A DNA stretch of 64,000 bases from Hydrococcus rivularis NIES-593 (GTDB lineage: Bacteria > Cyanobacteriota > Cyanobacteriia > Cyanobacteriales > Microcystaceae). Below the pieces are notes generated by a model. The model saw only the letters and a program-made list of their open reading frames with translations, was not told the DNA's origin and made no database searches. The stretch covers positions 123,976 through 187,975 of the forward strand of contig NZ_MRCB01000003.1 of NCBI RefSeq assembly GCF_001904635.1. The letters are read 5' to 3'. Positions 26,070 through 35,977 of the stretch are shown here, one piece after another; the first letter of the stretch is position 1, and each line of letters starts with the position of its first letter. The position numbers and the translations under genes were made by a program.

Positions 26070-26846
26070 ATGTTAGATTTAACCGGAAAAAATGCGCTAG
26101 TCACTGGCATTGCCAACAATCGCTCTATTGCTTGGGGAATTGCCCAGCAACTCCACAAAGCTGGTGCGAACATCGGTGTCACTTACTTACCAGATGACAA
26201 GGGGCGTTTTGAAAAAAAAGTTGGCGAACTGGTAGACCCTCTTAATCCTAGTATATTCGTTCCTTGCGACGTGCAGAATGAAGCTCAAATTACCTCTGCC
26301 TTTGAAGCGATCGCGCAAAAATGGGGCAGGTTAGATATCCTCATTCACTGTCTTGCTTTTGCTGACAAAGAAGGACTGACAGGCGACTTTAGCGCGATCC
26401 CCAAAGCCGCTTTTACTCAAGCCCTAGAAATCAGCACCTATTCTCTCGTCAGCTTAACAAGGGCAGCCAAACCTTTAATGAGTCAGGGAGGAAGTATTCT
26501 CACTCTCACTTATCTAGGCGGCGTTAAAGTGATTCCCAACTATAATCTGATGGGAATTGCCAAAGCTGGTTTAGAAATGAGCGTTCGCTACCTAGCCTCA
26601 GAATTAGGTCCGCTCAATATCCGCGTTAATGCGATTTCTGCCGGACCTATCCGCACGCTTGCTTCCTCAGCCGTCGGAGGAATTTTAGATATGATCCACC
26701 ATGTAGAAAAAGTCGCCCCCCTGCGACGAACTGTTACCCAAGTAGAAGTTGGCAATACAGCCGCTTTTCTCTGTAGCGATCTCGCCAGCGGGATCACCGG
26801 ACAGATTATCTATGTGGATGCCGGGTACGAAATTATGGGCATGTAG
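26070..26846 (+). CDS. fabI: Enoyl-ACP reductase (NADH), FabI
   Basis: Catalyses the last reduction in each fatty acid elongation cycle. A 258-residue SDR-related protein with the FabI-specific glycine motif GIANNRSIAWGIA near residues 13-25. The family's Tyr-x6-Lys active site is in PNYNLMGIAKAGLE. SAGPIRTLASSAVGG is the flexible substrate loop, and GQIIYVDAGYEIMGM is the C-terminus typical of cyanobacterial FabI. It starts at ATG 26070 and is divergent from ntcA. Monocistronic as far as can be seen. Confidence 0.96.
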   Translation: MLDLTGKNALVTGIANNRSIAWGIAQQLHKAGANIGVTYLPDDKGRFEKKVGELVDPLNPSIFVPCDVQNEAQITSAFEAIAQKWGRLDILIHCLAFADKEGLTGDFSAIPKAAFTQALEISTYSLVSLTRAAKPLMSQGGSILTLTYLGGVKVIPNYNLMGIAKAGLEMSVRYLASELGPLNIRVNAISAGPIRTLASSAVGGILDMIHHVEKVAPLRRTVTQVEVGNTAAFLCSDLASGITGQIIYVDAGYEIMGM

Positions 26847-26905
26847 CTGAAGTCGGCAGAAATTATATTACTTTGGATTTGGGATTTGGGATGAAAGGAT
26901 TGGGA

Positions 26906-26937
26906 ATTAGTTAGTGGTTAGTGGTTGGTGGTTAGTT
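26906..26937 (+). repeat. TTAGTGG-type short tandem repeat
   Basis: Four degenerate heptamer units, TTAGTTAGTGGTTAGTGG followed by TTGGTGGTTAG, lie in the gap after fabI. A C-rich low-complexity tract with CTCCCAG and CCCCTTGTCCCCC follows to about 27045. This resembles the short tandemly repeated repetitive sequences described in cyanobacteria. Confidence 0.6.
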
Positions 26938-27095
26938 TCCTCCCTTGTCTTTCCACCCTCCCGGTTCTCCCCGTCTCAGAAGTCTCCTTGTCCCCCTTGT
27001 CCCCCCACACTCCCAGCTCTCCCAGTCCCCTTCTCATCAATCCCTTGCTTTCTGCTATCATAAGCTTAACGAAGAGTTAAGTTTTGTAAAGAGCC

Positions 27096-27731
27096 TTGAC
27101 TGCTACCTTTAAACCTCATGATGAAACGACGCGAGCATCTCAATGGCATTCTCTAACCCCTATCTGGGAGGGAGGTGAAGATGTTGTTCGCCAAGGATTA
27201 CCTCACGCTCAACTAGCACCGACATGGCAAATATTGCTGCTAGGAGATGGTTCGCCGACTCGTCATCTACAACTCTTGACGAGAGAGAAAACAGAAGTGG
27301 ATGTCATCGATATGTCTCTGATTGGAACCGAAGACGATGGGGCACCCAATCAGGTAAAAGCCGTTCCCGAACCGAGGTTGCGACGACAGGTTTGGTTGCG
27401 TACAGCATCAGGGCAGAGATTAGCATATGCAGCCTCTTGGTGGGATGCCAACCATGTAGACGAGTATCTACAGAATCGCTCTCTGCCGATTTGGGAAAGC
27501 CTCTCGCGCTTGCATGCCGAGTTATACCGAGATATTCAAGGCATCTATTACGGTCATTCCCAGGAATTGGAAGTCTCATTCGGCGAAAAAGGACCTTTTT
27601 GGGGTCGTCATTACCTCTTTTGGCACGATGGCAAGCCGATAACGCTAATTTATGAAGTGTTTTCTCCCTATTTAAGAAAATATTTAGGGCAGATGAGCGA
27701 AATTCCTCCTGACGCGCGATCGTCTGCGTAA
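27096..27731 (+). CDS. Chorismate lyase-like protein (DUF98)
   Basis: A 211-residue protein of the DUF98/chorismate-pyruvate-lyase-like family. The Synechocystis member is reported to make 4-hydroxybenzoate from chorismate for plastoquinone synthesis. Blocks supporting it are TRHLQLLTREKTEVDVIDM, PRLRRQVWLRTASGQRLAYAAS with an arginine-rich substrate strand, and FWGRHYLFWHDGKPITLIYEVFSP at the C-terminus. The start must be TTG at 27096: an in-frame TAA lies three codons earlier and no ATG or GTG occurs before the conserved region. Catalytic function is by family analogy. Confidence 0.85.
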   Translation: MTATFKPHDETTRASQWHSLTPIWEGGEDVVRQGLPHAQLAPTWQILLLGDGSPTRHLQLLTREKTEVDVIDMSLIGTEDDGAPNQVKAVPEPRLRRQVWLRTASGQRLAYAASWWDANHVDEYLQNRSLPIWESLSRLHAELYRDIQGIYYGHSQELEVSFGEKGPFWGRHYLFWHDGKPITLIYEVFSPYLRKYLGQMSEIPPDARSSA

Positions 27732-27887
27732 GTGCTTCGCGATCGCGCTTGAACGACTTGGAAATTGCCAAGAGAAAAAATAATTGTTGGTAACTTCAAG
27801 GAAGATTCTGGGAATTCTGGTAAGTAGAGAAGAATAAACCAACTACAGAACTCACCCATCTTCTTTGGAGACTTGGAGACTACGATT

Positions 27888-28382
27888 ATGGCATCTTCTG
27901 TCAATCTTTCCGAACGCCTGCAAATCCTAGAGAATTTGCTCGAAACATTTACCCGCGAATTTCAACAACTCAAAAGAGAGTTGGATGCCGTGCCAAAAAC
28001 TTCTACTCAAAGCACTACTGTCAAAGAACCCGAAAGGAGACCCTCACCCAAAAGGGAGTTGGCAGTCGATAAAGAAGCTACCATGATTTCTGAAGATTTC
28101 TTCAGCCAAGAGTCGCAGCAGATGGGCCATCAACAGCAACCTGGCAGGGGATTGGCAGTCGATAAAGAAGCTACCATGATTTCTGATAATCTGTTTGCTG
28201 AAGAGTCTCTGATTTATGAAGAATTAAACGCTTCTGGAGAGTGGGAAGATTTACACAAAGAATTAGATCCTGGGAAAGCAACGATCGCTTTTGATTTTCC
28301 TGTGGGAGACCAACCTGCACCAAAACCCGTCGAACCATCCAAATCGCCATCTAATAAACACATGCCCGATCCTTGGGCATAA
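27888..28382 (+). CDS. Unknown acidic protein with internal 31-residue repeat
   Basis: A 164-residue protein I cannot assign. Residues about 5-35 form an amphipathic or coiled-coil helix (RLQILENLLETFTREFQQLKR). Two copies of LAVDKEATMIS follow, encoded by an identical 35-nt DNA segment at 28059-28093 and 28152-28186. The end is acidic and proline-rich with MPDPWA. The ATG at 27888 has GGAG at 27875-27878, so it is preferred over a TTG five codons upstream. No signal peptide or membrane segment. A hairpin terminator follows. Confidence 0.7.
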   Translation: MASSVNLSERLQILENLLETFTREFQQLKRELDAVPKTSTQSTTVKEPERRPSPKRELAVDKEATMISEDFFSQESQQMGHQQQPGRGLAVDKEATMISDNLFAEESLIYEELNASGEWEDLHKELDPGKATIAFDFPVGDQPAPKPVEPSKSPSNKHMPDPWA

Positions 28383-28415
28383 ATCGAAATCTTAATTTGT
28401 CCGTTCGAGCTACTA

Positions 28416-28439
28416 AAAACCCGCCTAAGACGGGTTTTT
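28416..28439 (+). terminator. Rho-independent terminator
   Basis: AAAACCCG (28416-28423) pairs with CGGGTTTT (28431-28438) around a 7-nt loop and runs into a T-tract. It lies 34 nt after the stop of the unknown acidic protein gene. Confidence 0.8.
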
Positions 28440-28596
28440 GTGTTTTCAAACCTTCTTTGTAGAAAAACTTAACAATTAGCAAGACCAGACTTAATTTCAA
28501 GGAGTTCCCACTGTCTGATAGACTTTTGACTGTGAAGCGAACAAACAACGCCAGGAAAACCAAATAACTAGATAAGCTGTTGGGAGGAAAAATTCC

Positions 28597-29634
28597 GTGG
28601 AAAGTACGCTGGGTTTAGAAATTATTGAAGTTGTCGAACAAGCCGCGATCGCCGCAGCCAAGTGGATGGGCAAAGGCGACAAAAATACCGCCGACCACGT
28701 AGCCGTAGAAGCGATGCGGGAGCGGATGAACAAAATCCATATGCGGGGTCGCATCGTCATTGGCGAAGGCGAACGGGATGAAGCTCCCATGCTTTATATC
28801 GGAGAAGAAGTAGGCATCTGTACCCGCGAGGATGCCAAAGACTATTGCAATCCAGACGAACTGATCGAGATTGATATTGCCGTCGATCCCTGCGAAGGTA
28901 CTAACCTAGTCGCCTACGGACAAAACGGTTCTATGGCAGTACTAGCCATTTCCGAGAAAGGAGGTTTGTTTGCTGCGCCAGACTTTTACATGAAAAAATT
29001 AGCAGCGCCACCCGCAGCTAGAGGTCATGTAGACATTAACAAGTCGGCAACAGAAAACCTCAAAATTCTCTCTGAGTGCTTAAATCGCGCGATCGAGGAA
29101 TTGGTCGTCATCGTGATGGATCGTCCCCGTCACAAAGAACTGATCCAAGAAATTCGAGAAGCTGGCGCGAGAGTTCGACTCATTAGCGATGGCGATGTCT
29201 CGGCAGCCATTTCTTGTGCGTTTTCAGGAACAAACGTTCACGCGCTGATGGGAATCGGTGCAGCGCCCGAAGGCGTAATTTCCGCAGCAGCAATGCGTTG
29301 CTTGGGCGGTCACTTCCAAGGACAGTTGATCTACGACCCCGAAATCGTCAAGACTGGCTTGATCGGCGAGAGCAAGGAAGGCAACATCGCTCGTCTCAAG
29401 GAAATGGGCATTAGCGACCCCGATCGCTGCTACAACGCCGAAGAACTGGCAAGCGGAGAAACGGTATTATTTGCTGCCTGCGGCATCACCCCCGGTACTT
29501 TAATGGAAGGCGTTCGTTTCTTCCATGGCGGCGCGAGAACGCAAAGCTTAGTTATTTCCTCCCAGTCGATGACAGCCCGCTTTGTCGATACGATTCACAT
29601 GTTTGAGAAGCCCAAGACAATACAATTGAGATAG
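28597..29634 (+). CDS. glpX: Class II fructose-1,6-/sedoheptulose-1,7-bisphosphatase
   Basis: GlpX-type bisphosphatase of 345 residues. The cyanobacterial enzyme is bifunctional for fructose-1,6- and sedoheptulose-1,7-bisphosphate and is essential for the Calvin cycle. Metal and substrate motifs are visible as [26 protein letters not shown] and [11 protein letters not shown]. The start is GTG at 28597, set by GGGAGGA at 28582-28588 with 8-nt spacing; no upstream ATG is in frame. hemA follows on the same strand after a repeat-bearing gap, an order I recall from other cyanobacteria. Confidence 0.96.
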   Translation: MESTLGLEIIEVVEQAAIAAAKWMGKGDKNTADHVAVEAMRERMNKIHMRGRIVIGEGERDEAPMLYIGEEVGICTREDAKDYCNPDELIEIDIAVDPCEGTNLVAYGQNGSMAVLAISEKGGLFAAPDFYMKKLAAPPAARGHVDINKSATENLKILSECLNRAIEELVVIVMDRPRHKELIQEIREAGARVRLISDGDVSAAISCAFSGTNVHALMGIGAAPEGVISAAAMRCLGGHFQGQLIYDPEIVKTGLIGESKEGNIARLKEMGISDPDRCYNAEELASGETVLFAACGITPGTLMEGVRFFHGGARTQSLVISSQSMTARFVDTIHMFEKPKTIQLR

Positions 29635-29642
29635 GTCGTTAG

Positions 29643-29708
29643 GAATTAGTTAGTCGTTAGTAGTTAGTAGGAAGTAAACACTAACAACTAACCTCTAACT
29701 CATTAATT
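29643..29708. repeat. TTAGTNG heptamer repeat with inverted halves
   Basis: TTAGTTAGTCGTTAGTAGTT is followed by the complementary block ACTAACAACTAACCTCTAAC and AATTAGT/CATTAATT ends. The arms can form a long imperfect stem 9 nt after the bisphosphatase stop and may end its transcript before hemA. It has the same repeat unit as at 3648-3702. Confidence 0.55.
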
Positions 29709-29873
29709 GAAATCGAGAATTAACGATCGCGTTGTCTGATTCATAAAGTTTGTTTTCAAATCCTTTCTCTAAGAACCGATCGCGTTTAAATTGCAAAGAT
29801 TAGAGACTTGTAAGGTAAGTTCCTCTGTAGTTTTAATTCGAGCAACGGAAGACAAAAAACTCTAGGAGAACAC

Positions 29874-31160
29874 ATGAATATTGCTGTTGTGGGTCTGAGT
29901 CACAAGACAGCCCCTGTGGAAATTCGTGAAAAATTGAGCATTCAAGAAGCCAAGCTAGAAAGCGCCCTAGCTCACCTGCGAAGCTACCCTCACATCATTG
30001 AAGTTGCAATTATCAGCACCTGCAACCGATTGGAGATCTACGCGATCGCAACTGAAACCGACCAAGGCGTGCGAGAAATTAGCCAATTTCTCTCCGAAAT
30101 CGGTCACATTCCCCTCGATCGACTGCGGCGGTACTTGTTCATCTTATTGCACCAAGATGCGGTACGCCATTTGATGCGAGTCGCAGCAGGACTGGAAAGT
30201 CTGGTGTTAGGGGAAGGACAAATATTAGCACAGGTTAAAAATACTCATAAATTGGCACAAAAATATCAAAGTCTCGGACAAATCCTCGATCGCCTCTTCA
30301 AACAAGCGATGACGGCAGGCAAGCGAGTCCGCAGCGAAACGAATATCGGTACTGGCGCAGTTTCTATCAGTTCGGCAGCCGTAGAATTGGCGCACATGAA
30401 AGCCGAGAATTTAGCTGCCCGTCGCGTTTGTATTATTGGTGCGGGGAAAATGTCTCGCTTGTTGGTCCAGCACTTGTTGGCAAAGGGAACACAACAAATT
30501 TGCATCGTTAACCGTTCTCATCGGCGTGCCGAAGAATTGGCAAGTCAGTTTCCAGAAGTGCAACTCAAACTTTATCCTTTGACAGAAATGATGAGTGCGG
30601 TAGCCGCATCGGATATTGTCTTTACCAGTACTGCCGCCACAGAACCGATTATCAATCGCTCGCAATTAGAAGCTTCATTAACTCGCGATCGCGAGTTAAT
30701 GTTATTTGACATTTCCGTGCCTCGCAACGTCCATGCCGATGTTGGGGGAATGGAAAGCGTTCAGTCCTACAACGTAGACGATCTCAAAGCAGTAGTGGCA
30801 CAGAACTACGAAAGCCGCCGCAAAATGGCACAAGAAGCTGAAGCCCTGCTAGAAGAAGAAATCGCAGCATTCGAGTTGTGGTGGCGATCGCTCGAAACCG
30901 TTCCCACTATTAGTTGTTTGCGCTCCAAAGTTGAAACCATCCGCGAGCAAGAACTAGAAAAAGCCCTCTCGCGCTTGGGTACGGAATTCGCCGAAAAACA
31001 CCAAGAAGTCATCGAAGCGCTCACAAGAGGCATCGTTAACAAAATTCTTCACGAACCGATGGTACAACTGCGGGCGCAGCAAGATATCGAAGCCCGTCGG
31101 CGATGCCTTCAGTCTTTGCAAATGTTGTTTAATCTGGAAATAGAAAAACAAGTAATCTAG
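29874..31160 (+). CDS. hemA: Glutamyl-tRNA reductase HemA
   Basis: Reduces glutamyl-tRNA(Glu) to glutamate-1-semialdehyde, the first committed step of tetrapyrrole (haem, chlorophyll, bilin) synthesis. It has 428 residues. The N-terminal catalytic domain has [15 protein letters not shown] and the nucleophilic cysteine in [10 protein letters not shown] near residue 50. The NADPH-binding domain has [19 protein letters not shown], and a C-terminal helical dimerisation domain follows. ATG 29874 is preceded by TAGGAG. It converges on the radical SAM gene, with a hairpin between them. Confidence 0.97.
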   Translation: MNIAVVGLSHKTAPVEIREKLSIQEAKLESALAHLRSYPHIIEVAIISTCNRLEIYAIATETDQGVREISQFLSEIGHIPLDRLRRYLFILLHQDAVRHLMRVAAGLESLVLGEGQILAQVKNTHKLAQKYQSLGQILDRLFKQAMTAGKRVRSETNIGTGAVSISSAAVELAHMKAENLAARRVCIIGAGKMSRLLVQHLLAKGTQQICIVNRSHRRAEELASQFPEVQLKLYPLTEMMSAVAASDIVFTSTAATEPIINRSQLEASLTRDRELMLFDISVPRNVHADVGGMESVQSYNVDDLKAVVAQNYESRRKMAQEAEALLEEEIAAFELWWRSLETVPTISCLRSKVETIREQELEKALSRLGTEFAEKHQEVIEALTRGIVNKILHEPMVQLRAQQDIEARRRCLQSLQMLFNLEIEKQVI

Positions 31161-31196
31161 TTAGTCGTCTCTGAAAAAAGTATTAAATAAAGTCAG

Positions 31197-31228
31197 GTAG
31201 AGACGCAATAAATATATCGCGTCTCTAC
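31197..31228. terminator. Palindrome between convergent hemA and radical SAM genes
   Basis: A perfect 10-bp stem GTAGAGACGC (31197-31206) / GCGTCTCTAC (31219-31228). The arm sequence GTAGAGACGC is a motif I recall as a dispersed palindrome in many cyanobacteria, so this is probably a mobile-repeat copy working as a bidirectional terminator. Confidence 0.55.
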
Positions 31229-31251
31229 GATTTCTCTCCCTTGAATACCAC

Positions 31252-32589
31252 TCACTTATCACTAATACAAGTTTTAAGAAATTCCTCAACCCCATTGACG
31301 GGTAGAATTTTAATTCCTAATTGGCGAGCCACTTCTTCTACTGTCAAATCGTCTAAAAATTTATATTCATCATGTTTCAGCATAACCGATGGCAATAAAA
31401 TCGCCTCTCCTAACTCCTTTTCTCTTAATCCTTCTATCAAATCCTGTCCGGTAAGCAAACCAGTTACAGTAATTTCTTGCCCCCAATAATTGCTGCGCAA
31501 AGGAGCTAAAGTTACTTCTAATCCTTGAACTTGATTGAGTTTTTCTACCAAAGGCTTAAAGGCAATTTCGACAGCATTTCCTACTACCCAAGTTAACTTT
31601 CTAGGTTTCTTTAGTCGATCGGGAAGAACCTTTTTCGCAGTTGTTTGGAATTGTTTGATAAACTGACGAATCGAACCTACTCCATTGCCAATTTGAGGAT
31701 AATCTTCGTAGTGAGATTCTGATGGCAATTCTTGTCGAGCAATGAGGAACCATTCATCGGCTAGCCAAGCAAAATTACTTCCAAATTCTTGACGAAATTT
31801 TTCTTGCAATTTCTGCACTTGAGCGATAACTTCTGTGGCTTTTTCTTGGGTGACGGGAATTAACTCATCCTCTGTAGGACGAAAGCGAGTTAATCCGACG
31901 GGAACGACTGCAGCAGAAACAACAGCAGGAATTTCTCCTCGATGAAATGAGGCTAAATCTAAAAGAGTTTTTTCTAAATGAATTTCGTCGTTAATACCGG
32001 GACAAACAACGACTTGAGCGTGAATTTGTAAGCGCCTTTCTTGAAACCATTGAAACTGTTCCATGATTTGTCCCGCACGGGGATTTTTTAGGAGGCGAAT
32101 GCGAACTTCTGGTTCTGTGGCGTGGACGGAGACATAGAGAGGAGAAAGGCGCATTTGCTCGATGCGCTGCCATTCTTTTTGGGTTAAATTGGTTAGCGTT
32201 AAATAACTTCCATAAAGAAAACTCAGGCGATAGTCATCATCTTTGAGATAAAGACTATCTCTTTTTCCTGGTGGTTGTTGCTCGATAAAGCAAAAAGGAC
32301 AGCGATTATTACATTGAATGAGACCATCAAAAAGAGCCGTTTCAAATTCTAATCCTAGATCGTCATCGTAGTCTTTTTCTATTTCAATGTGATGAGTTTT
32401 TCCGGCAACGTCAATGACTTCAATTTCTAAAATTTCATCCGCGCAAAGAAACTGATAGTCAATAAGATCGCGGGGCTTAGTTCCATTAATAGAAACGATC
32501 GCATCTCCCGGTTCAAATCCAATTTCGGCTGCAATAGAGTTAGGAATAACTTTATTGATTCGAGCAGGACGAATAGAAGTTTCGCTCAT
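31252..32589 (-). CDS. DUF512 radical SAM protein with PDZ-like N-terminus
   Basis: A 445-residue protein of the cyanobacterial FeS/DUF512 family. The N-terminal PDZ-like domain has PNSIAAEIGFEPGDAIVSING. The radical SAM centre has a CNNRCPFCFIEQ cluster motif, giving C-x3-C-x2-C. The C-terminal DUF512 region includes GVGSIRQF and LPSVMLKHDEYKFLDDLTVEE. The substrate is unknown. I place the start at the ATG at 32589 (MSETSIRPARI), since the upstream extension looks non-conserved. Confidence 0.85.
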   Translation of the reverse strand: MSETSIRPARINKVIPNSIAAEIGFEPGDAIVSINGTKPRDLIDYQFLCADEILEIEVIDVAGKTHHIEIEKDYDDDLGLEFETALFDGLIQCNNRCPFCFIEQQPPGKRDSLYLKDDDYRLSFLYGSYLTLTNLTQKEWQRIEQMRLSPLYVSVHATEPEVRIRLLKNPRAGQIMEQFQWFQERRLQIHAQVVVCPGINDEIHLEKTLLDLASFHRGEIPAVVSAAVVPVGLTRFRPTEDELIPVTQEKATEVIAQVQKLQEKFRQEFGSNFAWLADEWFLIARQELPSESHYEDYPQIGNGVGSIRQFIKQFQTTAKKVLPDRLKKPRKLTWVVGNAVEIAFKPLVEKLNQVQGLEVTLAPLRSNYWGQEITVTGLLTGQDLIEGLREKELGEAILLPSVMLKHDEYKFLDDLTVEEVARQLGIKILPVNGVEEFLKTCISDK

Positions 32590-32716
32590 AATAAAAGAAG
32601 AAAATATAGAAGTTCTCAATAGTATCAAGAAGACTAATCGATCCGAAGGGTCGAAAAATGGCGCGATCGCTCCTCAAATCCCACTGCCAAGAGTCAAGTA
32701 GCACGCAAATGTATAG

Positions 32717-33262
32717 TTACGTTGGCGAACTATCTTCAACACTGGCATCATTTTCAATTAATTCAAAAAATTGTGAAATCTGTTGAGTAGATCTAATGTG
32801 ATAAACACTTTTGGTGCTTTGAGCCTGCTTGATATACTCACGATATCTTGGGGTTAAATATTTGTGGCATAACCAAAGCACACGATAACTATTAATCGAA
32901 CTCTTTAAGATTGGACTCTTTTGGGGCCAGCCTTCGGGCGGTTTAAAGTAACCTGCGATCGCTCGTTTAGTCACCCACCAGAAATGTACGCATAGCGGTA
33001 GATCGACAAAAACTAGACTATCGGCCTCATTAAGTCGCAGCCAGACAGTTTCTATGCAACCAAACCCGTCAATAATCCATCGATCGGTCTCCAAGATTTT
33101 CTGATGGGCACGCTTGTAGTCTTCGTGTGGAACCTCAGTACCCCCCGATTGATATTTAATCTTGTCCAAGGCGTGAAGTGGCAAACCAGTAATTTCCGAT
33201 AATCTCTTGCTTAGCGTTGATTTACCGCCTCCAGTGTTGCCAAATACTGCAACTTTTTTCAT
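32717..33262 (-). CDS. P-loop adenylate-kinase-like protein
   Basis: A 181-residue P-loop NTPase of the type annotated as 'DNA topology modulation protein' or FlaR-like kinase. Walker A is GNTGGGKST at residues 8-16. The substrate-side helix reads LPLHALDKIKY, and WIIDGFGCIETVWLRL and VFVDLPLCVHFWWVTKRAI match the nucleotide-kinase fold. Its real substrate is unknown, and the topology name should not be taken literally. It stands alone between the radical SAM gene and acs, both on the same strand but well separated. Confidence 0.75.
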   Translation of the reverse strand: MKKVAVFGNTGGGKSTLSKRLSEITGLPLHALDKIKYQSGGTEVPHEDYKRAHQKILETDRWIIDGFGCIETVWLRLNEADSLVFVDLPLCVHFWWVTKRAIAGYFKPPEGWPQKSPILKSSINSYRVLWLCHKYLTPRYREYIKQAQSTKSVYHIRSTQQISQFFELIENDASVEDSSPT

Positions 33263-33348
33263 AGCAATCTTCTTTTGTGCGATCGAATCACCCCTTATAC
33301 CTCTTATTTAGACTTATTATGCTGGGTTAATACTAAAGCAATTTAAGG

Positions 33349-33383
33349 TGCGATCGCGTTAATAACCATAAAGCGCGATCGCA
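33349..33383. terminator. HIP1-containing hairpin downstream of acs
   Basis: TGCGATCGCG (33349-33358) and CGCGATCGCA (33374-33383) form a perfect 10-bp stem made of two HIP1 octamers. The outer arms GCAATTTAAGG and GAATTGC extend it imperfectly. It lies 34 nt beyond the acs stop on the minus strand and could end the acs transcript. Confidence 0.45.
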
Positions 33384-33416
33384 TACCGTTTTGAATTGCC
33401 CCTTAAAGAAACAAGT

Positions 33417-35414
33417 TTATGCCCCACCTCGCAACTTATCGAGTACGCTGCGGTCTTCTAGCGTCGAGGTATCGCCTGCCACTTCTTGACCCGATGCGAT
33501 GCTGCGCAACAAACGACGCATAATTTTACCCGATCGCGTTTTAGGCAAAGCATCGGTAAAGCGAATTTCTCCCGGACGCGCGATTGGTCCAATTTCTTTA
33601 CTCACGTGTTGTCTCAGCTCGTTTATCAGCCCTTCACTAGGACTATACTTACTTTCTAGGGTAACAAAAGCAACGATTGACTCGCCCATCACCTCATCGG
33701 GTTTGCCGACGACCGCCGCTTCAGCGACGGCAGGATGAGATACCAAGGCAGATTCGATTTCCATCGTCCCCAGACGGTGCCCGGAAACATTTATCACGTC
33801 GTCTACGCGACCCATTATCCAGAAGTAACCGTCTTTATCCTTTCTCGCTCCATCCCCAGAAAAGTAAACATATTGTTCGTTTTTGGGAGGAATGTGTTCC
33901 CAATAGGTGCTGCGGTAGCGGTCGGGATTGTTATAGACGGTACGCAGCATGCCGGGCCAGGGATGTTTGATAACTAAGTATCCTCCTTCTTCACCTTTAA
34001 CGGGATTGCCATCTAAATCCACGACATCGGCAACAACGCCGGGAAAAGGAAGCGTCGCAGAACCGGGTTTCATGGGAATAGCACCGGGGAAGGACGCAAT
34101 CATATGACCTCCCGTTTCCGTTTGCCACCAAGTATCGGTAATCGGACACCGTTCGCCGCCAATAACGCGGTAATACCACATCCACGCTTCGGGGTTAATC
34201 GGTTCGCCGACCGTTCCCAACAGTCGCAAGGAAGAGAGATCTCTGGCTTTGGGCAGATGTTCGCCCATCTTAATAAATGTCCGAATCGCTGTTGGTGCGG
34301 TGTAGAAGATATTTACCCCGTATTTTTCGACGATATCCCAAAAACAGCCAGGATTGGAGGGACGGGGCACGCCTTCATACATTAAACTCGTCGCACCGTT
34401 TGATAGGGGACCATAGATAATGTAACTGTGACCCGTAATCCAGCCTATATCCGCCGTACACCAGTAAACATCGGTATCTTTGATATCAAAGATCCATTTG
34501 GTTGTCATGTGGGTGTAGAGATTGTAGCCTCCGGTGGTGTGAACGACTCCCTTGGGTTTGCCCGTGCTACCGCTGGTGTAAAGGATGAAAAGCACGTCTT
34601 CGCTGTCCATTGGTTCGGCAGGGCAATCGGCAGATACTTCTTGTTTGAGGTCGTGCCACCAATGGTCGCGCCCCGGTTCCATATGAATTTGTTGTTGGCT
34701 GCGTCGAACGACTAAGACATTTTCCACGGTTGGCGCGCCGTTATCGGCTAGGGCGCGATCGACTTGTTCTTTGAGGGGAATGATATTATCTTTGCGATAG
34801 CCTCCATCTGCGGTAATTACCAGCTTGGCTTGCGCGTCTACGAGTCGATCTTTGAGGGCTTCGGCGCTGAAACCGCCAAAAACAACGCTATGGGGCGCAC
34901 CAATTCTCGCACAGGCTAGCATTGCGATCGCGGCTTCGGGAATCATGGGCATATAAATGCCGACGCGATCGCCCTTCTTAATGCCCAATTGTTTCATGGC
35001 ATTGGCAAACTGGCAAACTTCCCGATGCAATTGGGCATAGGTCAGCGTGCGCGAGTCTCCTGGTTCTCCTTCCCAAATCAAAGCCGCTTTGTTTTTGCGC
35101 CAGGTGGTGAGATGTCTGTCGAGACAGTTATAGGAAATGTTAATCTTGCCGCCGACAAACCATTGGGCGAAGGGAGGTTGCCAGTCGAGAACTTTGTTCC
35201 ACTTCTGGAACCAGTGTAATTCCTGCTCGGCTAATTCTCCCCAAAACTGCTCTGGATTGGCTTTGGCTTTATCATAAAGCTGCTGGTATTCGCTGAAGCT
35301 GCCCACATAAGCTTGTTGAGAAAACTCCGGCGGGGGCGCAAATAAACGCTTTTCCTGAAGGATTGATTCTATGGTTGCTTGCGTTGCTTGTGTCATATTA
35401 ATTTTGCTTGTCAT
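33417..35414 (-). CDS. acs: Acetyl-CoA synthetase (AMP-forming)
   Basis: Activates acetate to acetyl-CoA through acetyl-AMP. It has 665 residues, a typical length. The ANL-family P-loop [15 protein letters not shown], the A5-like motif [37 protein letters not shown], and the C-terminal [14 protein letters not shown] with the lysine normally subject to acetylation are all present. Start [11 protein letters not shown]; a second Met at residue 7 is an alternative. The long upstream region carries repeats R2 and R1 rather than a neighbour. Confidence 0.96.
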   Translation of the reverse strand: MTSKINMTQATQATIESILQEKRLFAPPPEFSQQAYVGSFSEYQQLYDKAKANPEQFWGELAEQELHWFQKWNKVLDWQPPFAQWFVGGKINISYNCLDRHLTTWRKNKAALIWEGEPGDSRTLTYAQLHREVCQFANAMKQLGIKKGDRVGIYMPMIPEAAIAMLACARIGAPHSVVFGGFSAEALKDRLVDAQAKLVITADGGYRKDNIIPLKEQVDRALADNGAPTVENVLVVRRSQQQIHMEPGRDHWWHDLKQEVSADCPAEPMDSEDVLFILYTSGSTGKPKGVVHTTGGYNLYTHMTTKWIFDIKDTDVYWCTADIGWITGHSYIIYGPLSNGATSLMYEGVPRPSNPGCFWDIVEKYGVNIFYTAPTAIRTFIKMGEHLPKARDLSSLRLLGTVGEPINPEAWMWYYRVIGGERCPITDTWWQTETGGHMIASFPGAIPMKPGSATLPFPGVVADVVDLDGNPVKGEEGGYLVIKHPWPGMLRTVYNNPDRYRSTYWEHIPPKNEQYVYFSGDGARKDKDGYFWIMGRVDDVINVSGHRLGTMEIESALVSHPAVAEAAVVGKPDEVMGESIVAFVTLESKYSPSEGLINELRQHVSKEIGPIARPGEIRFTDALPKTRSGKIMRRLLRSIASGQEVAGDTSTLEDRSVLDKLRGGA

Positions 35415-35576
35415 AGAATACCTATCACTATTTTGTCATGAGAGAGCGATACTAAATGTTTTTTAAGCTCTTTTGGCACAGAAAATCATTCAACGCAGTA
35501 TGCAAAGTTTTTTAAACAATAGTGAAGAAATAAAACACGATAGTTAAATTCAATCGTCAGTTTCGCAACAGGCCCA

Positions 35577-35690
35577 TGGAAATTAATTTCCCAGCTGACG
35601 GACTGAATCCATTAAAATGGACTGCAACACTTCTTTAGTCGGATGAAGACGACTTGAAATATGAGGTAGCGATATTCTATCGCTGACTTC
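35577..35690 (-). repeat. Multi-hairpin dispersed repeat R2, copy C
   Basis: Read on the minus strand it runs GTCAGCGATAGAATATCGCT, then AAGTCGTCTTCATCCGACT, then AGTCCATTTTAATGGATTC, then GGGAAATTAATTTCC. The first two blocks match copy B near 4911-4961, and the last three match the stems of copy A near 2252-2330. Copy C therefore links all parts of the family. Confidence 0.65.
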
Positions 35691-35977
35691 TTTCCTAAAC
35701 GTCAAAGTCGTTTTTGACAGAAGAAACAGTGGAATTTTTGAGGTGTTTTGTTTGAGTTGAATAAATTTCTTTGATGGTTTCAAAAAACTAATCCAAATTA
35801 AAAATTGTAAATGCGACTTTTGCGGCGCGATCGCTATCTTTATTCATTGAATTTTTGTAATTATTACTATTGAATAAATCGCGGGGCTGACAAGCGAGCA
35901 GAATTGAAAAAATCGACTGTTTTCCGAACTTGTGTCTATCTTGTCAGTACTTATACCAATTTTCAGGTTTTCGCGAT

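Noticed and set aside
26906-26937. Tandem TTAGTGG units considered as a CRISPR array
   Set aside because: The units are 7 nt and contiguous, with no 25-40-nt repeats or unique spacers and no cas genes in the window.
27304-27771. 155-codon minus-strand frame over the chorismate-lyase-like gene
   Set aside because: The plus-strand frame has clear family motifs; the antisense frame has none and no plausible start context.
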